A stretch of DNA of 6,314 nt from a bacterium (GTDB taxonomy: Bacteria > SZUA-182 > SZUA-191 > JAJRXT01): positions 1-6,314 of the forward strand of contig JAJRUU010000072.1 in the NCBI GenBank assembly GCA_024277605.1. The letters are read 5' to 3'. The notes under the pieces were generated by a model, which worked only from the letters and a program-made list of their open reading frames with translations, did not search any database and had not been told where the DNA came from. The position numbers and the translations under genes are program-made. This document shows, piece by piece, positions 5,888 to 6,314 of the stretch. Position 1 is the stretch's first letter. Each line of letters begins with the position of its first letter.

Positions 5888-6314
5888 TTAATCATTAGCT
5901 GTCTTTGCCTTTTTTCTGGCGGTATCTTTTTTTACAGCCAACTCATTATCGCTGAGCATATCGCTGGCGATTACGATATTTTCCCGCCCATACTTCACAA
6001 TTAAGAGCTTAAGCTCCTGTAAGGGGAGCTGTTCTCGAAAATTGGCGAGTTTTACCAACATAGGCAAGTTTACACCAGTAATTACTTCAATTCCAGCTTT
6101 ATCTAAAAAGGACAGACTAATATTGGAAGGCGTACCCCCGAACATATCAGTCAAAACGATAACTCCCTGGCCATCATTTACTTCCTGGATTGCTTTTTTG
6201 GTTTTTTGAAAAACATGGTCACTGGATTGGGAAGAGTTTACCGAAATGGTTATTGTTTTGGACTGTGGCCCAACGACCATTTCAAGCGTTCGCAAGAGCT
6301 CAGCAGCCAATCCT
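5888..6314 (-). CDS. PTS system mannose-family EIIA component (5' end cut by window edge)
   Basis: EIIA(Man)-type domains accept phosphate from HPr on a histidine and pass it to EIIB, or act as regulatory phosphocarriers where no transporter exists. About 142 codons are visible. The first residues GLAAELLRTLEMVVGPQ match the helix that directly follows the active-site THG or SHG motif, so the phosphorylated His should lie one or two codons outside the window. VLTDMFGGTPSN and the GVNLPMLVKL segment are family signatures. The TTG at 6310 is an internal Leu, not a plausible start, because the family needs the upstream strand with the His. The C-terminus is an extended Lys-rich tail. In deltaproteobacteria such single-domain EIIA genes often stand near hprK, rapZ and HPr genes, which would be upstream of this window. 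Confidence 0.88.
   Translation of the reverse strand, partial: GLAAELLRTLEMVVGPQSKTITISVNSSQSSDHVFQKTKKAIQEVNDGQGVIVLTDMFGGTPSNISLSFLDKAGIEVITGVNLPMLVKLANFREQLPLQELKLLIVKYGRENIVIASDMLSDNELAVKKDTARKKAKTAND

Noticed and set aside
5851..5895. ATG at 5895 as start of the DUF1573 gene
   Set aside because: It would place a strong AAGGAGG site inside the gene and put extra non-signal-like residues ahead of the signal peptide. GTG 5850 fits better.
6308..6310. TTG at 6310 as start of the EIIA gene
   Set aside because: The frame continues to the window edge and the family needs upstream residues with the active-site His. This Leu matches an internal family position.

Overview
This 6.3-kb window is most likely a chromosomal replication-origin locus of an AT-rich, probably Gram-negative bacterium. 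All recognisable genes lie on the minus strand. In transcription order they are: a mannose-family PTS EIIA gene cut by the right edge, a secreted DUF1573-family protein, ribonuclease R (rnr), the replication initiator gene dnaA, and the start of gyrB cut by the left edge. The DnaA phrase around residues 262-291, the early GyrB sequence, and the pairing of EIIA(Man) with a secreted DUF1573 protein remind me of deltaproteobacteria (Desulfobacterota). This placement is from memory of the families and is tentative.

Right part (4987-6314): the EIIA gene ends 37 nt before the DUF1573 gene, which has a very strong ribosome-binding site and a signal peptide. The two probably form one transcript. A possible terminator hairpin follows, close to the rnr start. 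Middle (2827-4953): a full-length RNase R with all expected domains and catalytic aspartates.

Left part (1-2826): dnaA sits between two long, AT-rich non-coding regions (2154-2826 upstream, 373-803 downstream). Both carry matches to the DnaA box TTATNCACA, which suggests a bipartite oriC with dnaA in the middle, as in Bacillus subtilis and Helicobacter. The downstream part holds a one-mismatch DnaA box followed by an in-phase run of trinucleotides resembling a DnaA-trio unwinding element, next to a perfect 19-bp palindrome in front of gyrB.

The least explained feature is a family of three related, same-orientation intergenic repeats (125-185 bp, ends TTAACCC/GGGTTAA-like). Two bracket dnaA within 30 bp on each side and the third lies beside rnr. 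They differ by internal deletions and look like a small non-autonomous mobile or structured element. I found no defence system, CRISPR array, tRNA or rRNA here.
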